From Natronincola peptidivorans (lineage in GTDB: Bacteria > Bacillota > Clostridia > Peptostreptococcales > Natronincolaceae), in contig NZ_FOHU01000004.1 in the NCBI RefSeq assembly GCF_900111615.1, positions 62,001 through 126,000 on the forward strand: a DNA stretch of 64,000 nucleotides, given 5' to 3'. Numbering within the stretch: position 1 is the stretch's first letter; the number at the start of each line of letters is the position of its first letter. The notes beneath the pieces were generated by a model. The model was not told the origin of the DNA. It saw nothing but the letters and a program-made list of their open reading frames with translations, and made no database searches. Shown here piece after piece: positions 26,131 to 36,768 of this stretch. The position numbers were made by a program, and so were the translations under genes.

Positions 26131-29100
26131 CTACAGCTTCACTGCTTGGTCTAAATCGAATAAATATAAGTAGCTTTCCTTTACCTTTTTTTCAGTGATT
26201 TTTTCTAATGCTTCCTTATATAGCTGCAATTGTATATCATATTTTTTCACTACTATATTAATATTCCCATTAGGAATATAATCACTTTTATAGTCTAATA
26301 ACACCAATCCCTCATCTTCTTCAAAGTAACAGTCAATGATTCCCTGTACCAATAAGCTCTCATCACAATCCTCTAAGCCATCAATAACATCCTTGGCTTT
26401 TTTCTTGATATTAAAAGCAGTTTCTCGATAGACTTTTTTGGCTTTTAACATCCTTTGTCCTAGTTGACTATTTAAAAAACTGACGATTTTAGCTATTTCC
26501 ACGGTTTCTACTTCTTCTTCTGTTAAAAGCTCCTTCATGGTCATCCATTGCAGCTGTTTTTTTATGTCTTCCACTTTTTCTACAGAAGCCAAACTTAAAT
26601 GCTGTAATACAAAATGCAGAATAGTGCCTCTTTCTGCTGCTGAGAAGGTTTTTGTTCCTTCTAGAAACTTAGGCTTTCTGACTAAGTTAGGGATCTTGTA
26701 TACAATACTCTCCATTGTAGCAATGCTGGATTTCTTTATTTCTGACACAGAAAGCTTAGACGGTATAGATGTCGCCTTTCTATGGGGGTATTTCCAGTTT
26801 AGTATAGTATCCATGCTGTTTTTGTGGGAGGTAATGGCCTTACTATCATACTCCTTTAGCCTTTTTTCCACTTCCTTCCTTTGTATTGACTTTTCCTGTT
26901 CTTCCAGTACAATATCCTTGCGATTTTTTAAGGAAACAGACCAGTGAGAAGGGTCCTGCAATAGCTTATCCTTATCTAGCTCTATCTCTGCCAACTGTCG
27001 CAGGGCTTCCCCATCAGGGTGTTTTGTCAGTACCATACCAATCCAGTCTAAATAATTTCTTCCGGAAGCTAGCATATAGGGATTAATACTTTTACTCCAT
27101 TTTTCCACCAGCTTGGAGAGGTTCTTTACTGATCCTACTAAAATCAATTTATCTACTGGTCTTGTTAAGGCTACATAAAGAATTCTCATTTCTTCTGATA
27201 GGCTTTCCATTTTAATTTTATCCTTCATAGCAAGCTTAGCTATGGTATCTCTATAGGTTCTTAAGCTTAAATCAGTAAATTTTGGTCCTAAGCCTAAATC
27301 CTTATGCAATAATACATCAGCATTAACATCCCTAAGATTGAAGTTTTTTCCTAGACCCGCAGTAATGACTACAGGAAATTCAAGTCCTTTACTTTTATGA
27401 ATACTCATAATCCGAACTACATTATCATTTTCTCCTAATATTTTGGCGGAACCCATATCTCCTTTACTTCTTTCCAGCTTTTCAATGAATTTGATAAAGT
27501 TAAATAATCCTTTAATAGAGGTTTTTTCAAATTGACTAGCTCTATCTAATAGTATTCTTAAATTTGCTTGTTTTTGGCTTCCTCCTGGCATGGCTCCTAC
27601 ATAATAGAGATATCCTGTGTCAATAAAGAGCTTCCAAAGAAATTCATCTATTTTCATAAACCGGGCTTCATTGGACCATTGATTTAAAGACTGTATAAAA
27701 TTGTTTAGTTTTTCTGTTAAAGGATTATGATTGCTATGAATATATTGATCAATGGCTTCAAAGAAACTACCTTTCTTGTGATAGATTCTTATTGCTATTA
27801 GTTCCTCTATAGTAAATTTGCCTATAGGAGAACGCATAACGCTTAGTAAGGGAAGGTCCTGCCTCTTATTATCAATTACCTTTAAAAGATTCATAAACAT
27901 ACTGACTTCTACAGCTTCAAAATATCCGGTATTTGCATCAGCATAAGCAGGAATACCCTCTCTCAAAAAAGTTTCTAAAAATATTTCTCCCCAATTTTGG
28001 GTGGTTCTCATAAGTACAACCATATCTTTATACTGAAGTTTTCTATAGGTTTTTTCTTCAGAATCATAGATCTTTTGATTTAATAAATTTTTGATCTTTT
28101 GGGCAACGATTCTGGCCTCTACCTCGATATCCTCTAACTCTTCTATTTCTTCCTCTAGCTCCTCCGCTCCTTCGTAGTCCTTCTCAATGATTTCTACTTC
28201 AATGGATGGATCTGCTATATCCTGGAAGCTTCCTCCTTGGTATAAATAAGCATCCTCATTATAATCAATCTCTCCTAAGGCCTTAGACATGATGTGTTTA
28301 AAAATGAAGTTGACACCATCTATGATTTCTCCTCTACTTCTAAAATTTCTTGCCAAATCAATTCTTCTGTTGAGGCTTCCCTCCTGCAATTGAAAGCTTT
28401 CATACTTGTCAATAAATAGTGTGGGATCTGCTAGTCTAAAACGATAGATGCTTTGTTTTACATCACCAACCATAAACACATTATTATCCTTCTTAATATA
28501 CTGTATCAAGGTTTCCTGTACTATGTTGCTGTCCTGGTATTCATCCACGAATATATATTCAAACTTAGCTCGGTACTCCTCTGCAGCTTTATCATTTTCT
28601 AATATATCCAGTGCATAATGTTCTAAATCATTAAAATCTACAATGCCTCTTTCTTTTTTCTTTTCTGTGTATCTCTCTCCAAAGTCCTTCACTAATTGAT
28701 ATAAATAGCACATTAAAGGATAAAGTATCTCTAAGTCATCTACATAGTCCTGTGGACTGAGAATCACTATATCTGTTTTTATATTCTTAAGGATGTCTTT
28801 TGCTTTTTCCCTTAAGGATTTTACCTCTTCCTTTAAATTTTCATCTACATCCTGTTTTCCTCTGCTCAAACTTTTATGTTTGAAGCCTTCAACAGTCTTA
28901 TAAAAAACGCCAAAACCTTTTTCCATTGCCAGTAGTGTCGCCTTCATTTGCTTTTTGTCATCTTGAATAGCATCAAGATATTTTTCAGGGCCATTAGGCT
29001 TATTGCAAATTACTTCCGCTTCCTCTAGTAAATCTATCGCTCCTTGTATATTGATACTAATTGTTTCCTTTATAGTTTTTACCCAAACACTGTCTTCAAA

Positions 29101-29715
29101 GCCTTCAATATCTATGTTAAAGTCTTCTACCTGGTTTCGCAGCCAAGCATATGGCTTTGGCTGACTTTGGATAAACCTATAGATTTTTAAAATTAAATCC
29201 TGTAAAGGGGTATCTTCTCGTGTACCGCCAAACCTTTCCACTACTTCTAAGAAGGTAGGATGCTGTTTTTCATATTCTTTCTCCAACAGTTCCTCCAATG
29301 CCTCTAGCTGTAGAATTCCTGTCTCTGTTATATCTCCAATCCGAAAGCTTGGGTCTACATCGATAAAATGAAAATGTTTCTTAACTACTTCTATGCAAAA
29401 GGAGTGGACAGTTGTGATGGAGGCTTTATTTAGCAGGGTCATTTGCCTTCTGAGATGCTCTTCATTTTCATTTTTCTTTTCTAATTCTTTTATTATGGCA
29501 TCTGCTATCCGTTCTCGCATTTCTCCAGCAGCTGCATTGGTAAAGGTTACAATAAGCAGCTTGTCTATATCTATCTTGTCTTGTAGAATAATTTCTTTGA
29601 TCCTTTCTACTAAAACCGCTGTTTTCCCTGAGCCTGCTGCTGCTGCCACCAATAAATTACTTTCCCTTGCATCTATAGCCGCTTTTTGCTCCTTAGTCCA
29701 TGCCTTCATTGCCAT
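26131..29715 (-). CDS. addA: ATP-dependent helicase-nuclease subunit A
   Basis: A 1194-residue UvrD-like helicase with a C-terminal RecB-type nuclease. Seen motifs are AAAGSGKTAVLVERI (Walker A), VDEYQDSN (Walker B), GDVKQSIYRFRLADP, IMSIHKSKGLEFPVV (motif V), and LLDYKSDYI (nuclease active site). With AddB it resects double-strand breaks and is the Gram-positive counterpart of RecBCD. The start codon overlaps the end of addB by 23 bases, so the two are coupled. Full-length and intact. Confidence 0.96.
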   Translation of the reverse strand: MAMKAWTKEQKAAIDARESNLLVAAAAGSGKTAVLVERIKEIILQDKIDIDKLLIVTFTNAAAGEMRERIADAIIKELEKKNENEEHLRRQMTLLNKASITTVHSFCIEVVKKHFHFIDVDPSFRIGDITETGILQLEALEELLEKEYEKQHPTFLEVVERFGGTREDTPLQDLILKIYRFIQSQPKPYAWLRNQVEDFNIDIEGFEDSVWVKTIKETISINIQGAIDLLEEAEVICNKPNGPEKYLDAIQDDKKQMKATLLAMEKGFGVFYKTVEGFKHKSLSRGKQDVDENLKEEVKSLREKAKDILKNIKTDIVILSPQDYVDDLEILYPLMCYLYQLVKDFGERYTEKKKERGIVDFNDLEHYALDILENDKAAEEYRAKFEYIFVDEYQDSNIVQETLIQYIKKDNNVFMVGDVKQSIYRFRLADPTLFIDKYESFQLQEGSLNRRIDLARNFRSRGEIIDGVNFIFKHIMSKALGEIDYNEDAYLYQGGSFQDIADPSIEVEIIEKDYEGAEELEEEIEELEDIEVEARIVAQKIKNLLNQKIYDSEEKTYRKLQYKDMVVLMRTTQNWGEIFLETFLREGIPAYADANTGYFEAVEVSMFMNLLKVIDNKRQDLPLLSVMRSPIGKFTIEELIAIRIYHKKGSFFEAIDQYIHSNHNPLTEKLNNFIQSLNQWSNEARFMKIDEFLWKLFIDTGYLYYVGAMPGGSQKQANLRILLDRASQFEKTSIKGLFNFIKFIEKLERSKGDMGSAKILGENDNVVRIMSIHKSKGLEFPVVITAGLGKNFNLRDVNADVLLHKDLGLGPKFTDLSLRTYRDTIAKLAMKDKIKMESLSEEMRILYVALTRPVDKLILVGSVKNLSKLVEKWSKSINPYMLASGRNYLDWIGMVLTKHPDGEALRQLAEIELDKDKLLQDPSHWSVSLKNRKDIVLEEQEKSIQRKEVEKRLKEYDSKAITSHKNSMDTILNWKYPHRKATSIPSKLSVSEIKKSSIATMESIVYKIPNLVRKPKFLEGTKTFSAAERGTILHFVLQHLSLASVEKVEDIKKQLQWMTMKELLTEEEVETVEIAKIVSFLNSQLGQRMLKAKKVYRETAFNIKKKAKDVIDGLEDCDESLLVQGIIDCYFEEDEGLVLLDYKSDYIPNGNINIVVKKYDIQLQLYKEALEKITEKKVKESYLYLFDLDQAVKL

Positions 29716-32700
29716 CTCCCTCCTTTCCTTCCTTTATTTTTTCTAATACTTCCTCTGGTTTTAACTCTTTGATTATTTTATATTTATTGTCATCAAAAAC
29801 ATTATCAAACTGGCAAATGGATTGGTAGCTGCAGTATTGGCAAGAGACTTGTTTTCCTTTTTTACAAGGTTCAATTTTTACATTTCCCTTCAGGATCTCC
29901 TTACCTATCTCTTTAATTAAGCTTCTGACATGCTTGATTATATCTTGGAATTCCTCTTCTGTGGCTACAGAGGATTTTTTTCCTATACTTTCATCTTTAT
30001 TTAAAGCTACAGGAATAATCTCTGAATGCTTTTCAATATGTTTATCCATCCCTTTTACTATCTTTAAATCCTTTAATACTAAGCCTTTCATTTTTAGCTG
30101 TTTGTTAATTTCACTTTCTATCTTATCTACAGCTTTGTCTGCTGTTTTTACCATTGGATCATCTATCTTGAAATAAAATACACCGGCTGGATGGTTTCTT
30201 GTCTTCTTTACTTTATCCTGTAATGCCATCATTGCTTCTAAATAGACAATTAGCTGTAATTGAAAGCCATAATATACATCCGATAAACTAAATTTTTTGT
30301 TGCCTGATTTATAGTCGATTACCTTTAGGTAGGTATCCTCTTCTGTCATCATTATATCCACTCGATCAATTCGTCCCTCTAAGATAATCTCTTCCCCATC
30401 CTCTAGTTCTATCACGATGGCAGGGATTTTTTCATCCCTTCCAAAGGCAACTTCATGATCAAAGGGCAAAAACTCTCCACTTTTAATATGCTCTATTAAA
30501 GTCCATAAAGCTTTTTTGCTTATTTGAGTTAATCTATTGATTAGATACTTATATCGATGGGTACTTAACATCACGCCATGTTGAAAGTCTATGGATAATT
30601 GCTGCATTACCTCATGGATTATCTCATGACATTCCTTTTTCTCCATCTCCATCCAGTTCATGTCCCTTTCCTTGGTTTTACTAGCAAATGCCTCCATAGA
30701 ATAATGAAAGAACATTCCAACATCCGGACCCTTTATTTGATACTCTTTTCTTTCCTTAGGTCTTAAACCATAGGTAACAAAATGTGAAAAAGGACAGTTT
30801 ACAAAGCTTTCTAACCTTGAAACACTAGTTTTCATTGGTAAGTCGTATAGATTTCGGATGGTTCCTTTGTGGATATATTTTACTTGATTCTCATAGAAAA
30901 GCCCTTCTATCATAAGATTTTTCTTTTCTTGCCATTGTGGATGATGATAGTACCAATGGTACACATCCCACCACAGAAGGTGGATAGGCTTGCCATCCAT
31001 ATATAGTCTTAGGTTTTCTGTTAGATATTTAAAAGTACTTAATGGCGTGGCTATTAGATGGAGCTGTGTATCTTCATTCCTTAGAAGATCTCCCTTTAAT
31101 TGAAGCTTGGGGAACAGCTTTTTTATTCTATCTATTAGAATTGAAGGCCTCTTTGCTTTTCCTTCTCCATCTGCTAGAGGAAAGCTTATCCATAAATACT
31201 CTGCAGGCTTTGAAAAAGCAGAATAAATTGAGAAGTTTTCTTGTAAAAGCTTGGTCTCTCCGCTAACCTCTAGTGGCAGTCCTAGTTCCCCTAGGGTTTT
31301 TCTTTCATGGTCTAGAAGAATGCCTTCATCACTATAGGTGGATGGCAAAATGCCATCATTAGCTGCTACTACCAGTAACGCTTTTATATCATGACTTCTA
31401 GAACGGTCTATTGTTCCTACCAATACTTGATCAATGGTGGAGGGAATTACCCCTATTTCACAAGCAGAAAATCCTGATTCTAAAATCCTGTAGTATTCCT
31501 TTATTGATGTTTTGTTATCTTCTAAAATCTCGTAGATTTGATCAAAGATTTCCATTACGATATTCCATATTTGTGTATTTTCATTTGCATAGTCAAATCT
31601 ATCATTTGTCTTTAAAGCTTCAATCCATAGATCTAACTTCTCTTCTATTTGCATGTCCAATAAAAAACCAAACAATCCTTTAGTAATCTCTTTTGGATTT
31701 TTGCTTCTAGCAATTTTTTTATGAAATTTATTTAATGGAGTAATTAATTTGTTTCTTATCCTATTGAGTTCCTCCAGCTTTTCTGTTTCCTCACCGATAT
31801 GAAAATCCTCCATCCATCTCTTACCTCTAATGCCATACTGTAATACATAGTTTTCTAAAATTTCTCCTTCTTCCTTAGTTAAGTCAGTGAACCCGGTTTT
31901 TACTAAACGAAATATATCTTTATATTGATAATTATTTAGTATAGTTTCTATAGCAGTTAGAATTAATTCCACAATAGGATTATTCATAATACTTCTTTTT
32001 TCATCCATGAAGTAGGGTATGCCATACTCTTCAAATGTTCTTTTGATCATACCACTGTATCCTTCAAAGTCTGCTGATACTACTGCAATATCTTTAAATC
32101 TATACCCTCTTTCCCTCACCAGTTGCAAGATTTCTGCTGCCACATGCTCTATCTCTGCATAAGGATTGGTGCCGGTAAACACCTTGAGGTTTTTTACTTC
32201 CTCGGTAAATTGTTTATAGGGGTATCGAAATAATTCCTCCTCTATATGGCAAATCTCTTTAGATTTATTTATTCCCGCTATTTTGTCTCTGTCTAAATTG
32301 ATAATAATCTCTTGAAGCTTTAATTCTTCTGCTATCCTTTTTATTTGTAGATAGGTTTTTTCAGAAATTCTAAATAATTCCTTATCCGATCCCTTACCAT
32401 CCAGTGTCATGGTAAAGGTTATATATACGTCCTTAACTTTTAATAACAGCTTTTCAACGATTTTTAGTGATTGGGGGGTAAATAAATGGAAACCATCAAT
32501 CCATATTTCTGCATTTTCTAAAAAGCTTGCTTTTTCAATGGACTCTATAAAAAGATTTAAATTATCTTCATTATCTATATATCTATTTTCTAAATAGCTG
32601 TTAAATTTCCCATAAATCAGAGCTATATCTTCTAGCTTCATCCTCATAATACTATCTTCATCAACTTCATTTATGCCTTGCAATAACTCAATTGGTGCTA

Positions 32701-33100
32701 TATTCTGTTGTTTAAATTCACAAATCATCTCATTTAGCTTCTTTACAAACCCCTCTTGCTTTGATGGATTTTTATAAACGGATAAATCCTCTCTACATTC
32801 CTCTAGTATTTTTCTAATAATCATGTTTTTGCCAATTTCATTGATGGGTGTTTTTGTTAATCCTCCCACTTCGTTAAAAACTCTAAAGGCAAGTCTTGTA
32901 AAGCTTAGCACCTCTACCCCCATGATTCCTTTCAATTGTTGCTTTTCAATTAAGTCTCTTTCAGCTTGAAGTGTGAATTGTTCAGGAACAATCAGAATTA
33001 AAGGGTGACCCTGTTTTTCTTGTAGTCTTTCCTTTATTTGAGACATGACATATTGACTTTTTCCTGTTCCTGCTCTTCCTATTATGTAGGTTATGGCCAT
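29693..33100 (-). CDS. addB: ATP-dependent helicase-nuclease subunit B
   Basis: A 1135-residue AddB. Residues 1-15 hold the ATP-binding GRAGTGKSQYV. The C-terminal nuclease domain has VIDYKSGNKKF, and the iron-sulfur staple is seen as FVNCPFSHF plus the later CQYCSYQSICQF, giving the four cysteines of the family. Partner of AddA in break repair; the nuclease of AddB cuts one strand. First gene of an addBA operon after a terminator at 33172-33204. Confidence 0.96.
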   Translation of the reverse strand: MAITYIIGRAGTGKSQYVMSQIKERLQEKQGHPLILIVPEQFTLQAERDLIEKQQLKGIMGVEVLSFTRLAFRVFNEVGGLTKTPINEIGKNMIIRKILEECREDLSVYKNPSKQEGFVKKLNEMICEFKQQNIAPIELLQGINEVDEDSIMRMKLEDIALIYGKFNSYLENRYIDNEDNLNLFIESIEKASFLENAEIWIDGFHLFTPQSLKIVEKLLLKVKDVYITFTMTLDGKGSDKELFRISEKTYLQIKRIAEELKLQEIIINLDRDKIAGINKSKEICHIEEELFRYPYKQFTEEVKNLKVFTGTNPYAEIEHVAAEILQLVRERGYRFKDIAVVSADFEGYSGMIKRTFEEYGIPYFMDEKRSIMNNPIVELILTAIETILNNYQYKDIFRLVKTGFTDLTKEEGEILENYVLQYGIRGKRWMEDFHIGEETEKLEELNRIRNKLITPLNKFHKKIARSKNPKEITKGLFGFLLDMQIEEKLDLWIEALKTNDRFDYANENTQIWNIVMEIFDQIYEILEDNKTSIKEYYRILESGFSACEIGVIPSTIDQVLVGTIDRSRSHDIKALLVVAANDGILPSTYSDEGILLDHERKTLGELGLPLEVSGETKLLQENFSIYSAFSKPAEYLWISFPLADGEGKAKRPSILIDRIKKLFPKLQLKGDLLRNEDTQLHLIATPLSTFKYLTENLRLYMDGKPIHLLWWDVYHWYYHHPQWQEKKNLMIEGLFYENQVKYIHKGTIRNLYDLPMKTSVSRLESFVNCPFSHFVTYGLRPKERKEYQIKGPDVGMFFHYSMEAFASKTKERDMNWMEMEKKECHEIIHEVMQQLSIDFQHGVMLSTHRYKYLINRLTQISKKALWTLIEHIKSGEFLPFDHEVAFGRDEKIPAIVIELEDGEEIILEGRIDRVDIMMTEEDTYLKVIDYKSGNKKFSLSDVYYGFQLQLIVYLEAMMALQDKVKKTRNHPAGVFYFKIDDPMVKTADKAVDKIESEINKQLKMKGLVLKDLKIVKGMDKHIEKHSEIIPVALNKDESIGKKSSVATEEEFQDIIKHVRSLIKEIGKEILKGNVKIEPCKKGKQVSCQYCSYQSICQFDNVFDDNKYKIIKELKPEEVLEKIKEGKEGDGNEGMD

Positions 33101-33171
33101 AATTTCACCTCTTTTTCTCTAGTGTTATCATAATAATAGTATACCACACCTCAAAAACAAAAACATAATAC

Positions 33172-33204
33172 AGCCTATCCCACAGTTCTACTGTAGGATA
33201 GGCT
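33172..33204 (-). terminator. Terminator of the TAXI TRAP operon
   Basis: AGCCTATCC-C-ACAG pairs with CTGT-AGGATAGGCT, 13 of 14 positions, loop of 5, followed by a run ending in TTTTT on the minus strand. It lies between the TRAP permease stop and the addB start. Confidence 0.8.
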
Positions 33205-33236
33205 ATTTATTATTGATTATAATATTATTTTCTAAT

Positions 33237-35195
33237 TTATAAGGTAACTGTTTGATCTTCCTTCTTTGCTCTCATTATTTGAAAAGCAAATATAACACCT
33301 GTTAAGGAAATGCCTAGTACATTGGTTAGCATGCCTGGGTTTACCAATAATACTCCTCCAACAGCCAGAATCAGTCTCTCCCAAGCCTTTGCATTGGTCT
33401 TAAGATATCCACTTACTGCTCCAGCTATAGCATACATACCGATTAATGCGGTGGCTAAAGCCATGATTACTTCAATAACATTTGTGTCTACTAACACCAA
33501 TTGAGGACTAGTAGCAAAAATGTATGGTACTAGGTAGGCAGCAAAAGCTAGCTTTGAAGCCTGCACACCAGTTTTAAATGGATTGGAGCCTGCGATTCCT
33601 GAACCAGCAAAAGCTGCTAAAGCAACAGGAGGTGTGATATCTGCAACAATACCAAAGTAGAATACGAATAAATGAGCTGCTATTACAGGTATTCCCAACT
33701 CTACCAATACTGGTGCTGCAATGGTGGCCTGAACAATATAATTTGCTGTTGTTGGCATACCCATACCCAGTATAATAGAAGCAAACATGGTAAATAACAT
33801 TGCTAGATAAACATTCCCACCAGACAATATTAAAATCCCTGTGGAAAACTTAACACCAAGACCTGTAAGGGTAACAATCCCTACAATAATCCCAGCAGTA
33901 GCACAAGCCATAGCAACTGGTAAGGCTGAACGTGCTCCTTCTTCTAATCCCTCTAAGATATTCTTAAAACTCAATCTGGTATCCTTCCTAATATAGGATA
34001 CAGCAATAGCACTAAATATCGCAAATAGTGCTGCCCTCATGGGAGTCCTTCCCTGGACAAGTAATACTACAATTACTGCAATAGGTAAGGCTAAGAACCA
34101 TTTTTCTTTTATCAATTTAAAAGGGTTAGGCAATTCGCTACGTTTCAATCCTCTTAACCCTTGCTTTTTAGCTTCTAAATGAATCATGATAAAAATCCCG
34201 GTAAAATATAAGAATGCCGGTATAGCTGCTGATAATGCAATAGTAATATAAGGTAAGCCTGTAAACTCTGTCATAATAAAGGCGGCGGCCCCCATAATTG
34301 GCGGCATTAATTGTCCACCGGTTGATGCAGATGCTTCTACTGCTGCTGCAAACTCACTTCGATAACCAATACTCTTCATCAAAGGAATAGTAACAGAACC
34401 TGTTCCAACAGTGTTAGCAACAGAGCTTCCTGATATGGTTCCTTGACTTGCACTAGCAATAACCGCTGCCTTAGCAGGACCTCCAGTGGCTCCACCTGCA
34501 ACCCCCATCGCTAAATCCGTTAGCCAATCTCCTATTCCTGTTTTTTTCAAGAAGGTAGCAAATACCAGGAATAAGAAAATAAAGGTTGAGGATACCCCTA
34601 CTGGAATACCTAAAATTGATTCTGTTGACATCCACATATAAGTGGCAATTCTAGGAATTGCATAACCTCTATGGGATAAGAATCCTGGGAAGTTAGATCC
34701 TAAAAAAGCGTATATTAAGAAAAATGAAGCTACTGATACTAAAACTGGGCCGGCAACTCTCCTGGTTGCTTCAATAACTAATAATACAGCTATAATAGAT
34801 ATCGTTACATCCATAGTTGTGTAGGCCCCAGCTCTGTGGATGATAGGCTGATAATAAACAAGGTGATATCCAGCCACAACTACAGATAAAGCTGCACATA
34901 TATAGTCATACCAAGCAATCTTATTGCTTCTGTTGGACTTCCTCATAGGGTAAAGTATATAGACTAATAGTAGTGCAAATCCCACGTGTTGTCCCCTTTG
35001 TATAGTTGTAGGGAACACCCCGAAGGCAGCTGTATATAACTGAATAAGTGCCCATGTAATGGCTAGAACAGTAACAACTTTTGATAGTATTCCCTTTAGA
35101 TCCCTATAAGCAAACTCCCTATCATATTTTGCCATAAGCTCTGCTTGTTTGGACTCATCAATCTCTGGAGTCAAATTTACTTGATTTTTAGCCAC
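33237..35195 (-). CDS. TRAP transporter fused permease, TAXI family
   Basis: A 652-residue polytopic membrane protein in which the small (DctQ-like) and large (DctM-like) permeases are fused, as in TAXI-type TRAP systems. Seen features are SGSSVANTVGTGSVTIPLMK, STGGQLMPPIMGAAAFIM and GMGMPTTANYIVQA, signature stretches of the TAXI permease. It imports an organic anion (often glutamate, aromatic acid or C4 acid in relatives) driven by an ion gradient, together with the binding protein two genes upstream. GTG start behind GGAGGTTAAACT; overlaps the DUF1850 gene by 19 bases. Confidence 0.92.
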   Translation of the reverse strand: MAKNQVNLTPEIDESKQAELMAKYDREFAYRDLKGILSKVVTVLAITWALIQLYTAAFGVFPTTIQRGQHVGFALLLVYILYPMRKSNRSNKIAWYDYICAALSVVVAGYHLVYYQPIIHRAGAYTTMDVTISIIAVLLVIEATRRVAGPVLVSVASFFLIYAFLGSNFPGFLSHRGYAIPRIATYMWMSTESILGIPVGVSSTFIFLFLVFATFLKKTGIGDWLTDLAMGVAGGATGGPAKAAVIASASQGTISGSSVANTVGTGSVTIPLMKSIGYRSEFAAAVEASASTGGQLMPPIMGAAAFIMTEFTGLPYITIALSAAIPAFLYFTGIFIMIHLEAKKQGLRGLKRSELPNPFKLIKEKWFLALPIAVIVVLLVQGRTPMRAALFAIFSAIAVSYIRKDTRLSFKNILEGLEEGARSALPVAMACATAGIIVGIVTLTGLGVKFSTGILILSGGNVYLAMLFTMFASIILGMGMPTTANYIVQATIAAPVLVELGIPVIAAHLFVFYFGIVADITPPVALAAFAGSGIAGSNPFKTGVQASKLAFAAYLVPYIFATSPQLVLVDTNVIEVIMALATALIGMYAIAGAVSGYLKTNAKAWERLILAVGGVLLVNPGMLTNVLGISLTGVIFAFQIMRAKKEDQTVTL

Positions 35196-35695
35196 AGTTT
35201 AACCTCCTTATATAGATATTCTATAAGGGGAATTTTACCTGCTCCAATGGTGACAAAACCCCCTGGTCTGCTGATGTTTTTAAGCTCTACTTCGTTTTCT
35301 TTATAAATAAAAGTATGATTAGCAATCACTTCCCCTATTCTAACTGGCACTTCATCGAAGATAATGCTATAGTTATATACTCTGAAGGTACCATTTTTGA
35401 TCTCCCACTTTGTTCCTCCTTCAGGCCCGGAGGGAAGATTCGGTCCAGGTTCATTGAAAATCATTTCATATATACCAATGGTTAAATCATCGTTTATGAT
35501 ATAGGTTTCAATAACTGGCTGTTTACTGACAGAATGTATCCAATGGATACTAAATCTATCCTGTTCTTTTGCCAAGGTTTGATATAAGAGGCTACCCTCA
35601 CTGATCCCATCTACTATATAAATGCTAGTAACTGGGTAAAGTAGAAGTAAGGAGACTAGTATTATGATGGTGTATGCCCAATACTTTTTCTTCAT
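35177..35695 (-). CDS. DUF1850-family protein of the TAXI TRAP operon
   Basis: A 172-residue protein with an N-terminal membrane helix (about residues 4-22) and an extracytoplasmic beta-rich domain. Seen features are SIHWIHSVSKQPVIETY and EMIFNEPGPNLPSGPEGG, the usual DUF1850 pattern, and a C-terminal helical end. The ATG at 35695 is chosen because GCAGGAAATC precedes it; a TTG at 35710 would sit on that site. DUF1850 genes are regularly found between the binding protein and permease of TAXI transporters. Molecular role unknown. Confidence 0.82.
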   Translation of the reverse strand: MKKKYWAYTIIILVSLLLLYPVTSIYIVDGISEGSLLYQTLAKEQDRFSIHWIHSVSKQPVIETYIINDDLTIGIYEMIFNEPGPNLPSGPEGGTKWEIKNGTFRVYNYSIIFDEVPVRIGEVIANHTFIYKENEVELKNISRPGGFVTIGAGKIPLIEYLYKEVKLWLKIK

Positions 35696-35781
35696 GATTT
35701 CCTGCCCCAATCATTTCTTGCCCTAAAATTGAGCCGGGCATAGATATGCTCGGCTCATATTTGTTTTGCTAATATCTATCT

Positions 35782-36768
35782 TTACATCATACCTTGCTCT
35801 TCAAGATACTTAATAGCTCCAGGATGGAACTCAGTTGTAACTCCATTAAGAGCATTTTCTAATAAAATTTGAGATCCTGTTGCATGAGATCTTGCGATAT
35901 CGTCATTTTTCTCATACATGATTTTTGCTAGATTATAAACAACATCTTCATCCATATCATCTCTTACATATAGCACTGCTTGAAGTGCGATAGTGTGGAT
36001 GTCTGGATAATCGGTTCCTCTATAGTTATATGTTCCTGCAGGAATTACCCAAGGTGCAACTAATGGGAATTCTGCTTGTAATGCTTCTAATTCAGCTCCC
36101 TGAATCTCTAAGAAAGCAACTTCTCTTGTTGTTAATAGATCAACAATCGCTGCTCCTGGTGCTGCAATTACGTTCCAAGCAGCATCTAAATGTCCATCCT
36201 TCATTTTATCAACAGCATCACCAAAGGTATCATTAACAACTGTCATATCTCCATCGCCTAATCCATAAGCTGCAAAGATATGTGGTGTTGTAGCAGCAGT
36301 ACCGCTTCCTGGAGGTCCACCAGCTACAGTTTTACCTACTTGATCTTGAATTGTTAAAACACCTGCATCTACTAATCCAACACCTTGGATAATCTCTGGG
36401 TATACAACCCCTACTGCTTTAAACCCTTGAACTTCTTGCCCATCAAAAGAACCTACACCATTCCATGCATCTTCAGCTATATTATTCATAGCCATTACGA
36501 TGTCTGCATCTCTTGAATCAAGAAGTCTTAAGTTCTCAACAGAAGCTCCTGAAGGCTGGATGGTAACATTAATACCTTCAATGTTTTCATTCCATACACT
36601 AGCTATAGCTCCACCTAGTGGATAATAAGTACCTGCGGTTCCTCCAGTAGCAAACAACAATTCTTGTGTTCCTCCACCAGCAGTTTCGCCACCGCCGCCA
36701 CAGCCTACTAAAACTAAGCTTACAATCAATACTAGTGCTACTGTAAGTAACATACCTTTCTTTTTCAT
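35782..36768 (-). CDS. TAXI-family TRAP solute-binding lipoprotein
   Basis: A 328-residue extracytoplasmic binding protein. The signal peptide ends in the lipobox LVLVGC, with the lipid-anchored Cys at residue 23. The mature part opens LLFATGGTAGTYYPLGGAIA, the TAXI signature, and has GPPGSGTAATTPHIF. It delivers substrate to the fused permease. A GGGGG site precedes the ATG. First gene of the operon. Substrate not deducible from sequence. Confidence 0.93.
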   Translation of the reverse strand: MKKKGMLLTVALVLIVSLVLVGCGGGGETAGGGTQELLFATGGTAGTYYPLGGAIASVWNENIEGINVTIQPSGASVENLRLLDSRDADIVMAMNNIAEDAWNGVGSFDGQEVQGFKAVGVVYPEIIQGVGLVDAGVLTIQDQVGKTVAGGPPGSGTAATTPHIFAAYGLGDGDMTVVNDTFGDAVDKMKDGHLDAAWNVIAAPGAAIVDLLTTREVAFLEIQGAELEALQAEFPLVAPWVIPAGTYNYRGTDYPDIHTIALQAVLYVRDDMDEDVVYNLAKIMYEKNDDIARSHATGSQILLENALNGVTTEFHPGAIKYLEEQGMM